33,514 bases of DNA, taken from an uncultured Acetobacteraceae bacterium. Lineage in GTDB: Bacteria > Pseudomonadota > Alphaproteobacteria > Acetobacterales > Acetobacteraceae. Made by a program: the position numbers and the translations under genes. The stretch's first letter is position 1. Every line of letters begins with the position of its first letter. The stretch covers positions 1-33,514 of the forward strand of contig CAIMEK010000523.1 of NCBI GenBank assembly GCA_903839965.1. Reading direction: 5' to 3'. Below the pieces are notes generated by a model that saw only the letters and a list, made by a program, of their open reading frames with translations, had not been told where the DNA came from and did not search any database. This document shows, piece by piece, positions 19,225-27,666 of the stretch.

Positions 19225-20411
19225 CCGACGCGCCCCACGAAGAGGGGGCCGTGCCCGTGGAAGGCGAGCGGACGCCGCAGGAGATGAGGCTTCGGTCGAG
19301 CCGGGCTCCTGTGACACGGCTCTCCCGCAAGGTGCTCATGGGTCTTGGCGCTGTCGCGGCCGTCGGGATCGGCAGCGCGCTGTTCTTCGCCTTGCAGCCG
19401 CGTCACCAGACCGGCGGCTCCGAACTCTACAACACCGATAACCGTTCGACGCCGGACGGCCTCGCCAACCTGCCGCGAGATTATACGGGCCTGCCGCGGA
19501 ACGCGCCGCGGCTCGGCCCGCCGCTGCCCGGAGATCTCGGCCGGCCGATCGTCAACGCCGGCGCGCCGGCGCCAGGAATGCCCACGCCGGCCGCGCCACC
19601 CGATCCCGAGCAGCAGCGCATCGCCCAGGAACGTGAGGCGGCGCGCACGAGCCATCTCTTCACGCCCACCAACACGAGACAGGTCGCTGCCGCGGCCGTG
19701 CCGGGAGCAGCGCCGGCCGCCGACGGCACGGTGGCGCCCGCCGTCGCCGGTTCGAGCGATCTCACCTTGCAGGATCACAAGCTCGCCTTTCTGAACGGCG
19801 CCGTCGACCGCCGCACCGTCAGCCTCGATCGCGTGCAGGTGCCGGCGAGCCCCTATGTGCTGCAGGCCGGCGCCGTGATCCCCGCCGCGCTGATCACCGG
19901 ACTGCGCTCCGACCTGCCTGGCCCCGTCACGGCGCAGGTGACCGAAGATGTCTATGACAGCCCGACCGGCAAGTTCCTCTTGATCCCGCAAGGCGCGCGG
20001 CTAGTCGGTCAGTACGACGCCCAAATCGCCTTCGGCCAATCGCGCGCGCTCCTTGTCTGGAACCGCCTGATAATGCCGAACGGGCGATCGATCGTACTCG
20101 AGCGTCAGCCCGGCGCGGACCCGGAGGGCTATGCCGGTCTGGAGGATGAGGTCGACAATCACTGGGGCATGCTGTTCAAGGCCGCGATCCTGTCGACCAT
20201 CCTCAGCGTCGGGTCGGAGGCGGGCACCAGCAACAATGAAAATTCGCTGGTGCAGGCCTTGCGGCAAGGAGCCTCCGACAGCATCAGCCAGACCGGCCGG
20301 CAGGTCGTGCAACGCTCGCTCAACGTCCAGCCGACAATCACCATCCGGCCGGGCTTCCCGGTCCGAGTGCTGGTCACTCACGATCTCGTTCTCGAACCCT
20401 ATCGCGGCTGA
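19221..20411 (+). CDS. trbI: TrbI, VirB10-like T4SS core protein
   Basis: The 396-residue VirB10 homologue has a cytoplasmic N-terminus, one membrane segment (about 41-58) and a Pro-rich periplasmic stretch (about 90-135). The C-terminal barrel domain includes GAVIPAALITGLRSDLPG and the LLIPQGARLVGQYD strand. It spans both membranes and signals channel opening. The start is GTG 19221 within GTGA at the trbG stop. Confidence 0.96.
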
Positions 20412-20421
20412 GGAGGCTGCC

Positions 20422-20697
20422 ATGGCGAAGCTGAAACTTGGAGCGATCGCGGACGACAAACCGGTGAGGATGACCGTGGAGCTGTCGGCGGTTCTTCATC
20501 GCGATCTCGTCGCCTATGGCCAGGCGCTTGCCCGCGAGACAGGCCAGGGCGCCGTCGAGCCCGCAAAGCTGGTCGGGCCCATGCTGGCGCGCTTCATCGC
20601 CAGCGATCGCGCCTTCACCAAAGTGCGGAATGTCAGGAAGCCATCCCAGGTGCTTGCAGCGCCGGCCGGCCCGACGACAACGATCGAGCCAGGCTGA
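20422..20697 (+). CDS. DUF2274 family protein
   Basis: The 91-residue protein matches DUF2274: it opens KLKLGAIADDKPVRMTVELSA and continues LHRDLVAYGQAL and PMLARFIASDRAF. This family closes the trb operon in alphaproteobacterial elements; its function is unknown. AGGAGG precedes ATG 20422. The last 65 bases overlap the 3' end of the converging lysR gene. Confidence 0.9.
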   Translation: MAKLKLGAIADDKPVRMTVELSAVLHRDLVAYGQALARETGQGAVEPAKLVGPMLARFIASDRAFTKVRNVRKPSQVLAAPAGPTTTIEPG

Positions 20698-21553
20698 GGA
20701 ACCGCCGGAACGCCGGATTATCATTGCCCGGTAACCAGACGGCGCTGTACGGCAGCACATCCTCGGCTGTCGTGAGAGGCCGGAAGACCACCTCGGGATA
20801 GCAAGTCACGGTCCCCGCCTCGCTGATGAAGCTGATGCCGAAGCCAAGAGCGACCAGATGCATCAAGGTCTCTCGTCCGACGCCATAGCGCTCGACAGAA
20901 GGATTGTGCCCCAGGTCCGCCAGCCGACGGACTATATTGTTATGAATCTCCGGCCCCGGTGCGTCACGGCTGACGATGAAGTGCTCGTTCTTCAGCGCTT
21001 CCCAGCCAATGTTGTCTTCGTCAGCGAGGGGATGCCGCTCCGGTAGGACAGCGAAGACGCGAGCCTCCCACAGGACGGCGGTGTCGCAGTGCGACACCGA
21101 GGGTGTCCCGGGGACGAAAGCAATGTCGAGCAGATGCTCGCTGATACGCGCCAAGTGCTCGCTTGCGGAGCCATCGACGATATCGATGGCGATCGCCGGG
21201 TGCGTTTGGCGATAGGTGCGAAGCAACTCGCGCACGAAACCGCCCGACAGCGACGACAGGATCCCGATCCGGATTGCGCCCTCCGCACCGCAGCCGGCAT
21301 TGGCGGCGGCCTTCACGGCGTGATCGACCTCGGCGAGCGCCGAACGCGACCGGTCCAGAAACCGGCGCCCGGCCTCTGTCAGCCGGACGCCGCTCACATC
21401 GCGCTCGAATAGGGAAACGCCGAGCTTGTCCTCCAACGCCCGCACCCGCCGGCTGACGGCGGATTGGTGGATGCCCAGAACCTGCGCCGCTCGGCTGAAG
21501 CTGAGATGCTCGGCGACCAGAAGCGCCTGAGAAATCGACACAAGCTTTACCAC
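20633..21553 (-). CDS. LysR-type transcriptional regulator
   Basis: The 306-residue regulator has an N-terminal winged HTH (ALLVAEHLSFSRAAQVLGIHQSAVSRRVRALEDKLG). The full effector domain (IRIGILSSLSGGFVRELLRTYRQ onward) resembles the LysR genes that sit opposite DUF2274 in this element family. GTG 21553 has AGGAGG at good spacing; an earlier GTG (21559) lies almost on top of it. Two dyads lie just upstream and may mediate autoregulation. It may control trb expression or a neighbouring cargo; no divergent gene is visible. Confidence 0.9.
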   Translation of the reverse strand: MVKLVSISQALLVAEHLSFSRAAQVLGIHQSAVSRRVRALEDKLGVSLFERDVSGVRLTEAGRRFLDRSRSALAEVDHAVKAAANAGCGAEGAIRIGILSSLSGGFVRELLRTYRQTHPAIAIDIVDGSASEHLARISEHLLDIAFVPGTPSVSHCDTAVLWEARVFAVLPERHPLADEDNIGWEALKNEHFIVSRDAPGPEIHNNIVRRLADLGHNPSVERYGVGRETLMHLVALGFGISFISEAGTVTCYPEVVFRPLTTAEDVLPYSAVWLPGNDNPAFRRFLSLARSLSSGRPALQAPGMAS

Positions 21554-21957
21554 GCGCACGCCTCCTACCCATTCCGTATTCGCAATACGTCAGCGGAGTA
21601 GGCTGACACGTGTATTGGGCGAAAAAGCAGCAAAGCACGCCAAATCGATGTACTTTTGGATGCGCTCCGGCGAAACTGGCGTCCAAAGCAGCCTGTCTAT
21701 GGTCGACATCCTGCGTCAGTCGCTCGCCTAAAATGGTTATTCAAGGCGGCTTAATCAGGTCGTCGATATTCGTCGCCTCGACATACAATGCGGGGCTCTC
21801 CCTGTCCAAAGCTCCAAGTTTCATTCCCCCGCCTCCTCGTCGATCGCCCCGTAGCGGGGAAGGGAAACCACCGAGAGTTGACTCCGATCCGCGTAGCTTG
21901 CTGAGCGGTGGTAAGAACACGCAATCCAATCAGAGAAGACTCTCAAGCGATCACGCT
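21554..21957. other. Gap between lysR and gvpK
   Basis: This 404-base gap separates the conjugation module from the gas vesicle cluster. Apart from the dyads near lysR it holds a small hairpin (CCCCG-TAG-CGGGG, 21847-21859) and no convincing gene. Base composition is more even than in the flanking genes. No attachment site, terminator with a T-run, or insertion sequence end was recognised. If the element ends here, its end is not visible without a partner end. Confidence 0.6.
21575..21607 (-). promoter_or_regulatory. Paired dyads in the lysR promoter region
   Basis: Two adjoining inverted repeats lie 22-54 bases upstream of the lysR start. CGTATT-CGC-AATACG (21575-21589) is perfect with 6-bp arms, and GTCAGC-N7-GCTGAC (21589-21607) is perfect with 6-bp arms. 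The first is the interrupted AT-rich dyad form that LysR proteins often bind. Function as an autoregulatory site is inference. Confidence 0.4.
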
Positions 21958-22272
21958 CTACGAGAACTCCGTTGGTAGGCGCAGACGCAAGATCAGGTCT
22001 TCTTCCGCGAAGCCGAAGGTCTCGCGCAGCTGGGCCATGCGTTGTTCCAGCCGCAGCAGCGCGAGGCCCAGGCGCTCGATCTCCTCCTCGCTCAGGGAAC
22101 CACCTTCGACGCGGCGGATCGCCTGACGCTCGATGACCTGGCGGAGGGTCTCCACCACCATTAGCACGAGCTTCACCAGCCCCTTTTCGACCGTCTCCGG
22201 ATCGATATTGATCCTGCCGCCGAGCAGGTCGTCCAGGCTTGCATCAGGCGGCGTCATGTCGAGCCTGCTCAT
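21958..22272 (-). CDS. gvpK: GvpK, gas vesicle accessory protein
   Basis: The 104-residue protein matches GvpK: INIDPETVEKGLVKLVLMVVETLRQVIERQAIRRVEGGSLSEEEIERLG is the family core. GvpK is a conserved accessory protein needed for gas vesicle assembly. It is the last gene of the cluster and overlaps the preceding gvpF/L gene by ATGA. Confidence 0.95.
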   Translation of the reverse strand: MSRLDMTPPDASLDDLLGGRINIDPETVEKGLVKLVLMVVETLRQVIERQAIRRVEGGSLSEEEIERLGLALLRLEQRMAQLRETFGFAEEDLILRLRLPTEFS

Positions 22273-22976
22273 CGGTTTGCCTTTCTGTCCTTCAGTTCCG
22301 AAAACGCGTCATCCACGAAGGAATAGGGCGGCCAGGGCCCGGTGCAGGACACCAGCAGATCCTGCCGGTCGTTCTGAAACCCCGCCACTTCCCGCCGGAA
22401 AGCCTCGATCCCAGGCCTTTCGACCAGGAACGATGCGCGCAGATCCGATGACGGCGTGTCGCGCGGCCAAAGCACGCTCGCCACCGCCCAGGGTTCAAGG
22501 GCGCCGCACAAGGCGGCATCTAACGCAACCGGCCAGGCGGAAGACGTCTTCGCCAGCGCGCGAAGATAGGCCGTCCCCGGTCCGAGAGGTGCCAAGGGCT
22601 CTTCAGCCTGAACCGCCGCTTCACCGGTGCTCTCCCCGGAGAGCCGCAGCCCGAATTCGACGCGATCGCTCACCAGGGTCAACCGCGCCGTCAGCTGCCG
22701 GTAGTGCCGGGAAAGCAGTTGGCGGCAGGCGGCGAGGTCGGCGACGATAGTGCCGAAGCGCAGTGGAATCACCGCGATCTGCGCCATCACCGCCTCGATC
22801 ACATGCTCATGGCACCAGAGATTGGTCTCGATCTCCGGGACGTCCCAGGTTTCGATCGGGCTCGCCGCCACCGTGATGCCCCGCCAGCGCAGCATCTGCA
22901 CCGCCGCGCCGCCGATGCCCGGAACGCCGAGCGACAATCCCGGCTTCATTCTTGCGATCCCATACAAATAGAACAT
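22269..22976 (-). CDS. GvpF/GvpL family protein (copy 4)
   Basis: The 235-residue protein starts with the family signature MFYLYGIA. It has the VIPLRFGTIVAD motif near residue 73 and ends with TGPWPPYSFVD, all typical of GvpF/L. Family members bind GvpA and help start vesicle growth. It is shorter than the other three copies and has a divergent middle. It overlaps gvpK by 4 bp. Confidence 0.92.
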   Translation of the reverse strand: MFYLYGIARMKPGLSLGVPGIGGAAVQMLRWRGITVAASPIETWDVPEIETNLWCHEHVIEAVMAQIAVIPLRFGTIVADLAACRQLLSRHYRQLTARLTLVSDRVEFGLRLSGESTGEAAVQAEEPLAPLGPGTAYLRALAKTSSAWPVALDAALCGALEPWAVASVLWPRDTPSSDLRASFLVERPGIEAFRREVAGFQNDRQDLLVSCTGPWPPYSFVDDAFSELKDRKANR

Positions 22977-22994
22977 GGCGCCGGGACGAAATCC

Positions 22995-23219
22995 TCAGGG
23001 TTTGGCCACACTGGAAACGGCGGCCTTGCGCATCCGTTCCGCGGTGTCGGTCGATGCGAGCAGAACCTTCAGCCCGAGATAGACCAGGTCGACGCCCGCC
23101 ACCGAAATGGTCGCCTCCCCCCAGATCACCAGCCCCTTGTGCAGAGCCCGGTCCAGCAGATCGGCAAGGACGACGTCACCGCTCCCGGACGGTTCAGTGC
23201 GGCGGGGAAAGTTCTCCAA
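22995..23219 (-). CDS. GvpA-family minor structural protein (GvpS/GvpM-like)
   Basis: The 74-residue protein is a GvpA homologue. The core LADLLDRALHKGLVIWGEATISVAGVDLVYLGLKVLL aligns with GvpA's helix-strand-strand-helix fold. Its place between gvpF/L genes and before gvpK resembles gvpS of the Bacillus megaterium order L-S-K. The likely start is TTG 23219, with GAGG upstream; no ATG or GTG fits. It overlaps the preceding gvpF by 26 bp. Confidence 0.88.
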   Translation of the reverse strand: MENFPRRTEPSGSGDVVLADLLDRALHKGLVIWGEATISVAGVDLVYLGLKVLLASTDTAERMRKAAVSSVAKP

Positions 23220-23994
23220 GGTGCAGCCTCGTGAAGTTGTAGGGCGCCCAGGGCCCGGTCAGGATGAAATCGAAGCCGCTGGGCGCATAGGCTTCCATCA
23301 GCGCGCGCACGCAGTCCCGCAGCGCTTCCTCGCCGCCTTCGGTCACCAGATAGGCGCCGTTCAGGGCCATTTCGTCTTTCCGCCCATGCAGCGCGGGCGA
23401 TTGCGGCGCGGCGGCGGCGGCTTCGCGGGCCAGGTCGGCCAGGCGGCGGTGGCTTTCCTCGGTGCAGTGTCGCACCGCCACCAAGACCTCCTGCTGTCGG
23501 CGCAACTCGTTCTGCTTGCGGGCGAAAAACGCCGCTCCCGCCGCCTTGGCTGCGGGCGCGGGCTCCGCCCCCGGTTCCGCGTCGAGCCAGCCGCGCAGCC
23601 GGGCGGGATCGTAGAACAGCTTGACCCCCCATTCCCGTGCGCCACGGACCTGCGCCAACGCCTGCCCGAGCGCCTCCTGGTGGCGTTCCATCACCCTGAT
23701 CAGGCTGTCGCGATCGGAAAACAGGGTGCAGAATTTGAGTGGCAAGAGCGTGTGCGCCGCCGCCAGCCCCGCCACCACCCGCTCATGCGCCAAGGCGCGT
23801 TCCTTGGTCCAGGCGGATTGCTCCAGCAGGACGCGCAGCGGGGCCTCGCCGAAGATCTCGACCGGAACCTCGCTGACGATGCAGGCCAACCCGCCGCAAG
23901 CAACCGTGCCGACCGCAATGCCGGGCAGAATCCCCTCCTCCGGAAGCTCCGCGCCGATCCCGGGTCCAGCGACGATGGCGTAGAGGTAGAACAT
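23194..23994 (-). CDS. gvpF: GvpF family protein (copy 3)
   Basis: The 266-residue GvpF/L protein has MFYLYAIVAG at the start, LLPLKFCTLFSDRDS near residue 83 and FILTGPWAPYNFTRL at the end. The Ala-rich stretch around residues 141-158 is a linker. It should be cytoplasmic and act on GvpA during nucleation. ATG 23994 follows a G-rich site (AGGGGGG). Confidence 0.94.
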   Translation of the reverse strand: MFYLYAIVAGPGIGAELPEEGILPGIAVGTVACGGLACIVSEVPVEIFGEAPLRVLLEQSAWTKERALAHERVVAGLAAAHTLLPLKFCTLFSDRDSLIRVMERHQEALGQALAQVRGAREWGVKLFYDPARLRGWLDAEPGAEPAPAAKAAGAAFFARKQNELRRQQEVLVAVRHCTEESHRRLADLAREAAAAAPQSPALHGRKDEMALNGAYLVTEGGEEALRDCVRALMEAYAPSGFDFILTGPWAPYNFTRLHLGELSPPH

Positions 23995-24006
23995 TGCCCG
24001 CCCCCC

Positions 24007-24954
24007 CTATGCCGCCCCACGCCGGTGTAGCGATACCGACAGGGCGCGCTGGCGCAGGGTCTCGTAGGAAGCGGCCAGCGCGGCCATCGCTGCGGTACGG
24101 TCCTCGACGGCATCGCCGGCCAGGTCGGGGTGGTTCCGCCGCGCTGCCTGGTAATAGGCGTTCTTGATCTCCTCGTCGGAAGCCGAGACGCTGACGCCGA
24201 GCAGCGCCTGCGCGCGCTCGACCTCGCCGGCGAGCGGCAGGTGGATTTGCACCGAGATGAAACTATAGGGCGCCATCGGGCCGACCATGCGGAAGGACAA
24301 TCCACCGGAAAACGCCTCGTCCAGCTTGCCCAGCGCGCTCTCCAGCGTGTCCACCGCGTCGCGGTCGAGCAGCAATGCGAGGTCGATAACCGCCTCCGGT
24401 TCGGGCGGCACGGTGGCGATGCTGTCCGCGGCAAGGGGGCGGAGCGCGTCGAGGATGTTGATTCCCACCCCCTCCCGCCGGTGCTGGATCTCGTGCATCA
24501 GCTCCTCCCCGGCCCCGCGCCGCACCGCTTCGGTGTTGGTGGCCGCCAGGCGCGCGGCAAGATCGCCGATCTGGGCGACTTCCCGCACCACCGTCTGCAC
24601 GTTCCACAGCACGCTGAGGTCGATCTCGATCCGCTCGCCCAGCTCGCTGAAGGCCCGCTCGAATAGCTTGGCCCCCTCGGTCAGGATGCGCCGCACCATG
24701 GCGTCGTCATCGGCGAGCGTGCCGAAGCTCACCGGCAGGACCGGGGCGAATACCATCACGGCTTCGACGATGCGCTGCACCGAAAGCAGCCAGGGGGCGA
24801 GCTCGGATCGGCTCCGCCCGCGCAAGCCCCCCGGCGGCGGGCTCATCACCACAGCGGCGAAGGGGCCTCGGACAATGGCCCCGGCATCGGGGGGAACGAC
24901 GCCGGCGCCCAGTCGCTCGGTCTGGATGACCGCCAGCATGGCAAGCCCGCTCAT
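24007..24954 (-). CDS. GvpF/GvpL protein fused to a C-terminal J-domain
   Basis: The 315-residue protein has a GvpF/L domain at about residues 1-235 (VLPVSFGTLADDD near 70, FRMVGPMAPYSFISVQIHLP at its end). A DnaJ-type J-domain follows at about 247-298: AQALLGVSVSASDEEIKNAY, then AARRNHPDLAG with an intact HPD (275-277). J-domains stimulate Hsp70 ATPase through HPD, so this copy may bring DnaK to the GvpA assembly site. ATG 24954 overlaps the CDC48-like gene stop (ATGA). Both parts lie in one uninterrupted frame. Confidence 0.9.
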   Translation of the reverse strand: MSGLAMLAVIQTERLGAGVVPPDAGAIVRGPFAAVVMSPPPGGLRGRSRSELAPWLLSVQRIVEAVMVFAPVLPVSFGTLADDDAMVRRILTEGAKLFERAFSELGERIEIDLSVLWNVQTVVREVAQIGDLAARLAATNTEAVRRGAGEELMHEIQHRREGVGINILDALRPLAADSIATVPPEPEAVIDLALLLDRDAVDTLESALGKLDEAFSGGLSFRMVGPMAPYSFISVQIHLPLAGEVERAQALLGVSVSASDEEIKNAYYQAARRNHPDLAGDAVEDRTAAMAALAASYETLRQRALSVSLHRRGAA

Positions 24955-27059
24955 TTGTTGCCTCCCCGGCCGGTGGTCGCCAGCGCCGCTTCGAAGTGCC
25001 TTGCTTCGACCAGTCCGTTCGACGCCGGCACCGCGCCGTTCACCACGTCGCGGATCGTCGCCATGCCGGCCCGGCGGCACAGCGCCTCTAACTCGGCGCC
25101 GACCATGCCGTCGGTGCGCTGTGCGAGACTTGCCAGATCGACGTCGTCCGCCAGCTTCATGCGCCCCGCATGCACCGCGAGAATCGCCGTCCGCTCCGAC
25201 AGATCCGGCCGGTTGAATTCGACCAGCAGGTCGAAGCGTCCCGGACGCACCAGAGCCGAATCGATCTGATCCAGCCGGTTGGTGGCGGCCACCACGGTGA
25301 CGCCGCGCAGATCCTCGATGCCGTCGAGTTCGGTCAGCAACTGGGCCACCACGCGGTCGGTAACCTCACCGCCATGCTGGCCGCGATTGGGCGCCAGGGT
25401 GTCGATCTCGTCGAAAAACACGATGCAGGGCGCGGTCTGGCGGGCCTTGCGAAACACCTCGCGCACGCCGCGTTCGGACTCGCCCACCCACATGCTCAGC
25501 AGCTGCGGGCCCTTGACCGCGATGAAATTGGCCCCGCTCTCGCCAGCCAGCGCCTTGGCCAGCAGCGTCTTGCCGGAGCCGGGAATGCCATGGAACAGGA
25601 TGCCCTTGGGCGGACGCACCCCGGTCTGGCGGAACAATTCGGCGTAGCGGACCGGCCACTCGATCGCCTCGATCAGCAATTGCTTGGTGGCCTCCAGCCC
25701 GCCGACATCGCTCCAGCGCTTATCCGAGACCTGGGTGACGATCTCGCGCAGCGCGCTCGGTTGGATATCGGCCCGGGCGGCGGCGAAATCCGCTTCCGTG
25801 ACCGCCAGCGCGGCGAGCTTCTCCGCCTCGATCCGCGCCTGGTTGAAGTCGATGTCGGGGATTAGGCGCCTCAACGCACTCATCGCCGCCTCGCGACACA
25901 AGGCGGCGATGTCCGCGCCGACGAAGCCCGGGGTCTGAAAGGCCAGGGCGGCGAGATCAACCTCGGCGGCGAGCGGCATGCCGCGGGTGTGGATGTCGAG
26001 AATCTCCCGCCGCCCCGCCGCGTCGGGCACGCCGATGACGATCTCGCGATCGAAGCGCCCGGGGCGGCGAAGCGCGGGATCGAGCGCGTTGGGGATGTTG
26101 GTGGCGGCGATGACGATCACCTGCCCGCGCGACTGCAACCCGTCCATCAAGGCGAGCAATTGTGCCACCACCCGGCGTTCGACCTGACGATCGCCGGTCA
26201 TCTCCTCGCGCTTGGGAGCGATGGAGTCGATCTCGTCGATGAAGATGATCGCCGGGGCGTGCTGCTCGGCCTCATCGAACATCTTGCGCAGCTGGGCCTC
26301 GGAGGCCCCGTACATCTTGTCGATGATCTCAGGGCCGTTGACGTGCAGGAAATACACCCCGGATTCGCGCGCCACCGCGCGGGCGATCAGGGTCTTGCCG
26401 GTGCCGGGCGGCCCGCACAACAGCACGCCCTTGGGCGGATCGATGCCGAGATGGAGGAAGACCTCTGGATGCTTGAGCGGCAGCTCGATCATCTCGCGGA
26501 TGCGGCGGACTTCCTTGCGCAGGCCGCCGACATCCTCATAGGTCACGGCGTTGGAAGGCTCGCCCCCGCCGACGCAGCGCACCGCGGTGCCGGGGCCGAT
26601 AATTACCGAACCGGCGGGATCGGCAGCTTCGACGGTGAACTCACGCGCCTGCATGCCGCCCAGAATGGCGCGCACCCGGTCGCCGTTCACCATCGGGATG
26701 CCGTCGAGCAGCCTTGCCAGGGTGGCGCCCTCGGCCGGACGCGCCCGCCCGCCGATCTCCTTCAGCGTCACCGAACGCGCGAGGCTCACCGCGGCGGGGC
26801 TGAGCGCGACCTGCTCGTCGAGCCCCGCACCGGCATTGACCCGCACCAGGCCATCCATCTGGATCAGCTTCTGCCGCCGCTGGGCGGCATGGGCCGGCAT
26901 CACTCGCGCCACCGTGGTCCGCTTGCCGGCGATCGCGACGGTGTCCCCGACCTGCAGGCCGAGCAGCGCGATATCCTCGGGATCGAGCCGGACCAAACCG
27001 CGCCCGACATCGCGTGAGGGCGCCTCCGAGACGCGGAAACCCGACGCAGCGTCCGTCAC
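24951..27059 (-). CDS. CDC48-type double AAA+ ATPase of the gas vesicle cluster
   Basis: The 702-residue protein has the p97/CDC48/VAT layout. An N-terminal double-psi-barrel-like domain (about 1-170) is followed by D1 with Walker A GPPGTGKT (216-223) and Walker B IIFIDEID (271-278), then D2 with GIPGSGKT (491-498) and IVFFDEID (546-553). RRPGRFD and VRPGRFD sites (arginine-finger region) are intact. It is predicted to be a hexameric unfoldase or remodeler. The start is GTG 27059, forming GTGA with the gvpJ stop. Its lock-step coupling to gvpJ and the gvpL-J gene suggests work on gas vesicle proteins. Confidence 0.93.
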   Translation of the reverse strand: MTDAASGFRVSEAPSRDVGRGLVRLDPEDIALLGLQVGDTVAIAGKRTTVARVMPAHAAQRRQKLIQMDGLVRVNAGAGLDEQVALSPAAVSLARSVTLKEIGGRARPAEGATLARLLDGIPMVNGDRVRAILGGMQAREFTVEAADPAGSVIIGPGTAVRCVGGGEPSNAVTYEDVGGLRKEVRRIREMIELPLKHPEVFLHLGIDPPKGVLLCGPPGTGKTLIARAVARESGVYFLHVNGPEIIDKMYGASEAQLRKMFDEAEQHAPAIIFIDEIDSIAPKREEMTGDRQVERRVVAQLLALMDGLQSRGQVIVIAATNIPNALDPALRRPGRFDREIVIGVPDAAGRREILDIHTRGMPLAAEVDLAALAFQTPGFVGADIAALCREAAMSALRRLIPDIDFNQARIEAEKLAALAVTEADFAAARADIQPSALREIVTQVSDKRWSDVGGLEATKQLLIEAIEWPVRYAELFRQTGVRPPKGILFHGIPGSGKTLLAKALAGESGANFIAVKGPQLLSMWVGESERGVREVFRKARQTAPCIVFFDEIDTLAPNRGQHGGEVTDRVVAQLLTELDGIEDLRGVTVVAATNRLDQIDSALVRPGRFDLLVEFNRPDLSERTAILAVHAGRMKLADDVDLASLAQRTDGMVGAELEALCRRAGMATIRDVVNGAVPASNGLVEARHFEAALATTGRGGNK

Positions 27060-27358
27060 GACGCGCTCAACGCACTGGCTTCCAGGCGCTCGATCCGGCT
27101 GCGCAACTCGCGGTTTTCCTCCTCCAGCCGATGGGCGTTGGAGGACAGGTAGGGATCGCTCTGCCACCAGTTGATGCCCATCGCCATCGCCCGGTCGACC
27201 GAGGCCACCACCAGGCGCACCCGGATGTTGAGCAGGTCGACCTCGACCAGGGAAATCGAGATATCGCCGGCGATGACGATCCCCTTGTCCAGCACCCGCT
27301 CCAGAATATCCGCCAGTCCAGACGCCTGGACCGAATGCTGCATGCGTTGCTCGTTCAT
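27056..27358 (-). CDS. gvpJ: GvpJ, minor GvpA-family protein
   Basis: The 100-residue protein has a GvpA-like core (LADILERVLDKGIVIAGDISISLVEVDLLNIRVRLVVASV). A charged helical extension (LEEENRELRSRIERLEASAL) is not in GvpA. This fits GvpJ, a minor protein thought to nucleate the vesicle tip. ATG 27358 has GGAG upstream; the stop overlaps the CDC48-like gene (GTGA). Confidence 0.92.
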   Translation of the reverse strand: MNEQRMQHSVQASGLADILERVLDKGIVIAGDISISLVEVDLLNIRVRLVVASVDRAMAMGINWWQSDPYLSSNAHRLEEENRELRSRIERLEASALSAS

Positions 27359-27387
27359 CGCTCGATACTCCTGCCGTTAGTGGACGG

Positions 27388-27666
27388 CTAACCCGCCAGC
27401 CCCGCCGCCCTGGCGACCAGGGCGGCGGTCTGGTTGCGCAGACGCGAAAATTCGCGGCACAGACGGCAATTGATGTTGTCTTCCTGGTAGCCGGCGCAGG
27501 ACAGCAGCACCGCGGTCGCGTCGCGCAACTGCCCCGCCATTCCGGCCTTGGCCGCGGGATTCGTCGCCTGGTTGAGCGCCTCGGTCAGCCGGCCGATCTT
27601 CCGCTCGTGGCCGGCGAAAATGCCCAGCGGGCAATCGATCTTCGCCTCGTCCCCGTGGCGGATCAC
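27388..27666 (-). CDS. Small four-cysteine protein of unknown function
   Basis: The 92-residue soluble protein has Cys12, Cys57, Cys67 and Cys70, the last two as CRLC, plus His20. The C-x9-C-x2-C end could hold zinc or an iron-sulfur cluster. The rest is helical and charged. No family is recognised. It starts at GTG 27666 with GGAGGAGG upstream and overlaps the gvpO stop (GTGA), so it is clearly part of the gas vesicle operon. A redox-sensing or structural role would be a guess. Confidence 0.82.
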   Translation of the reverse strand: MIRHGDEAKIDCPLGIFAGHERKIGRLTEALNQATNPAAKAGMAGQLRDATAVLLSCAGYQEDNINCRLCREFSRLRNQTAALVARAAGLAG

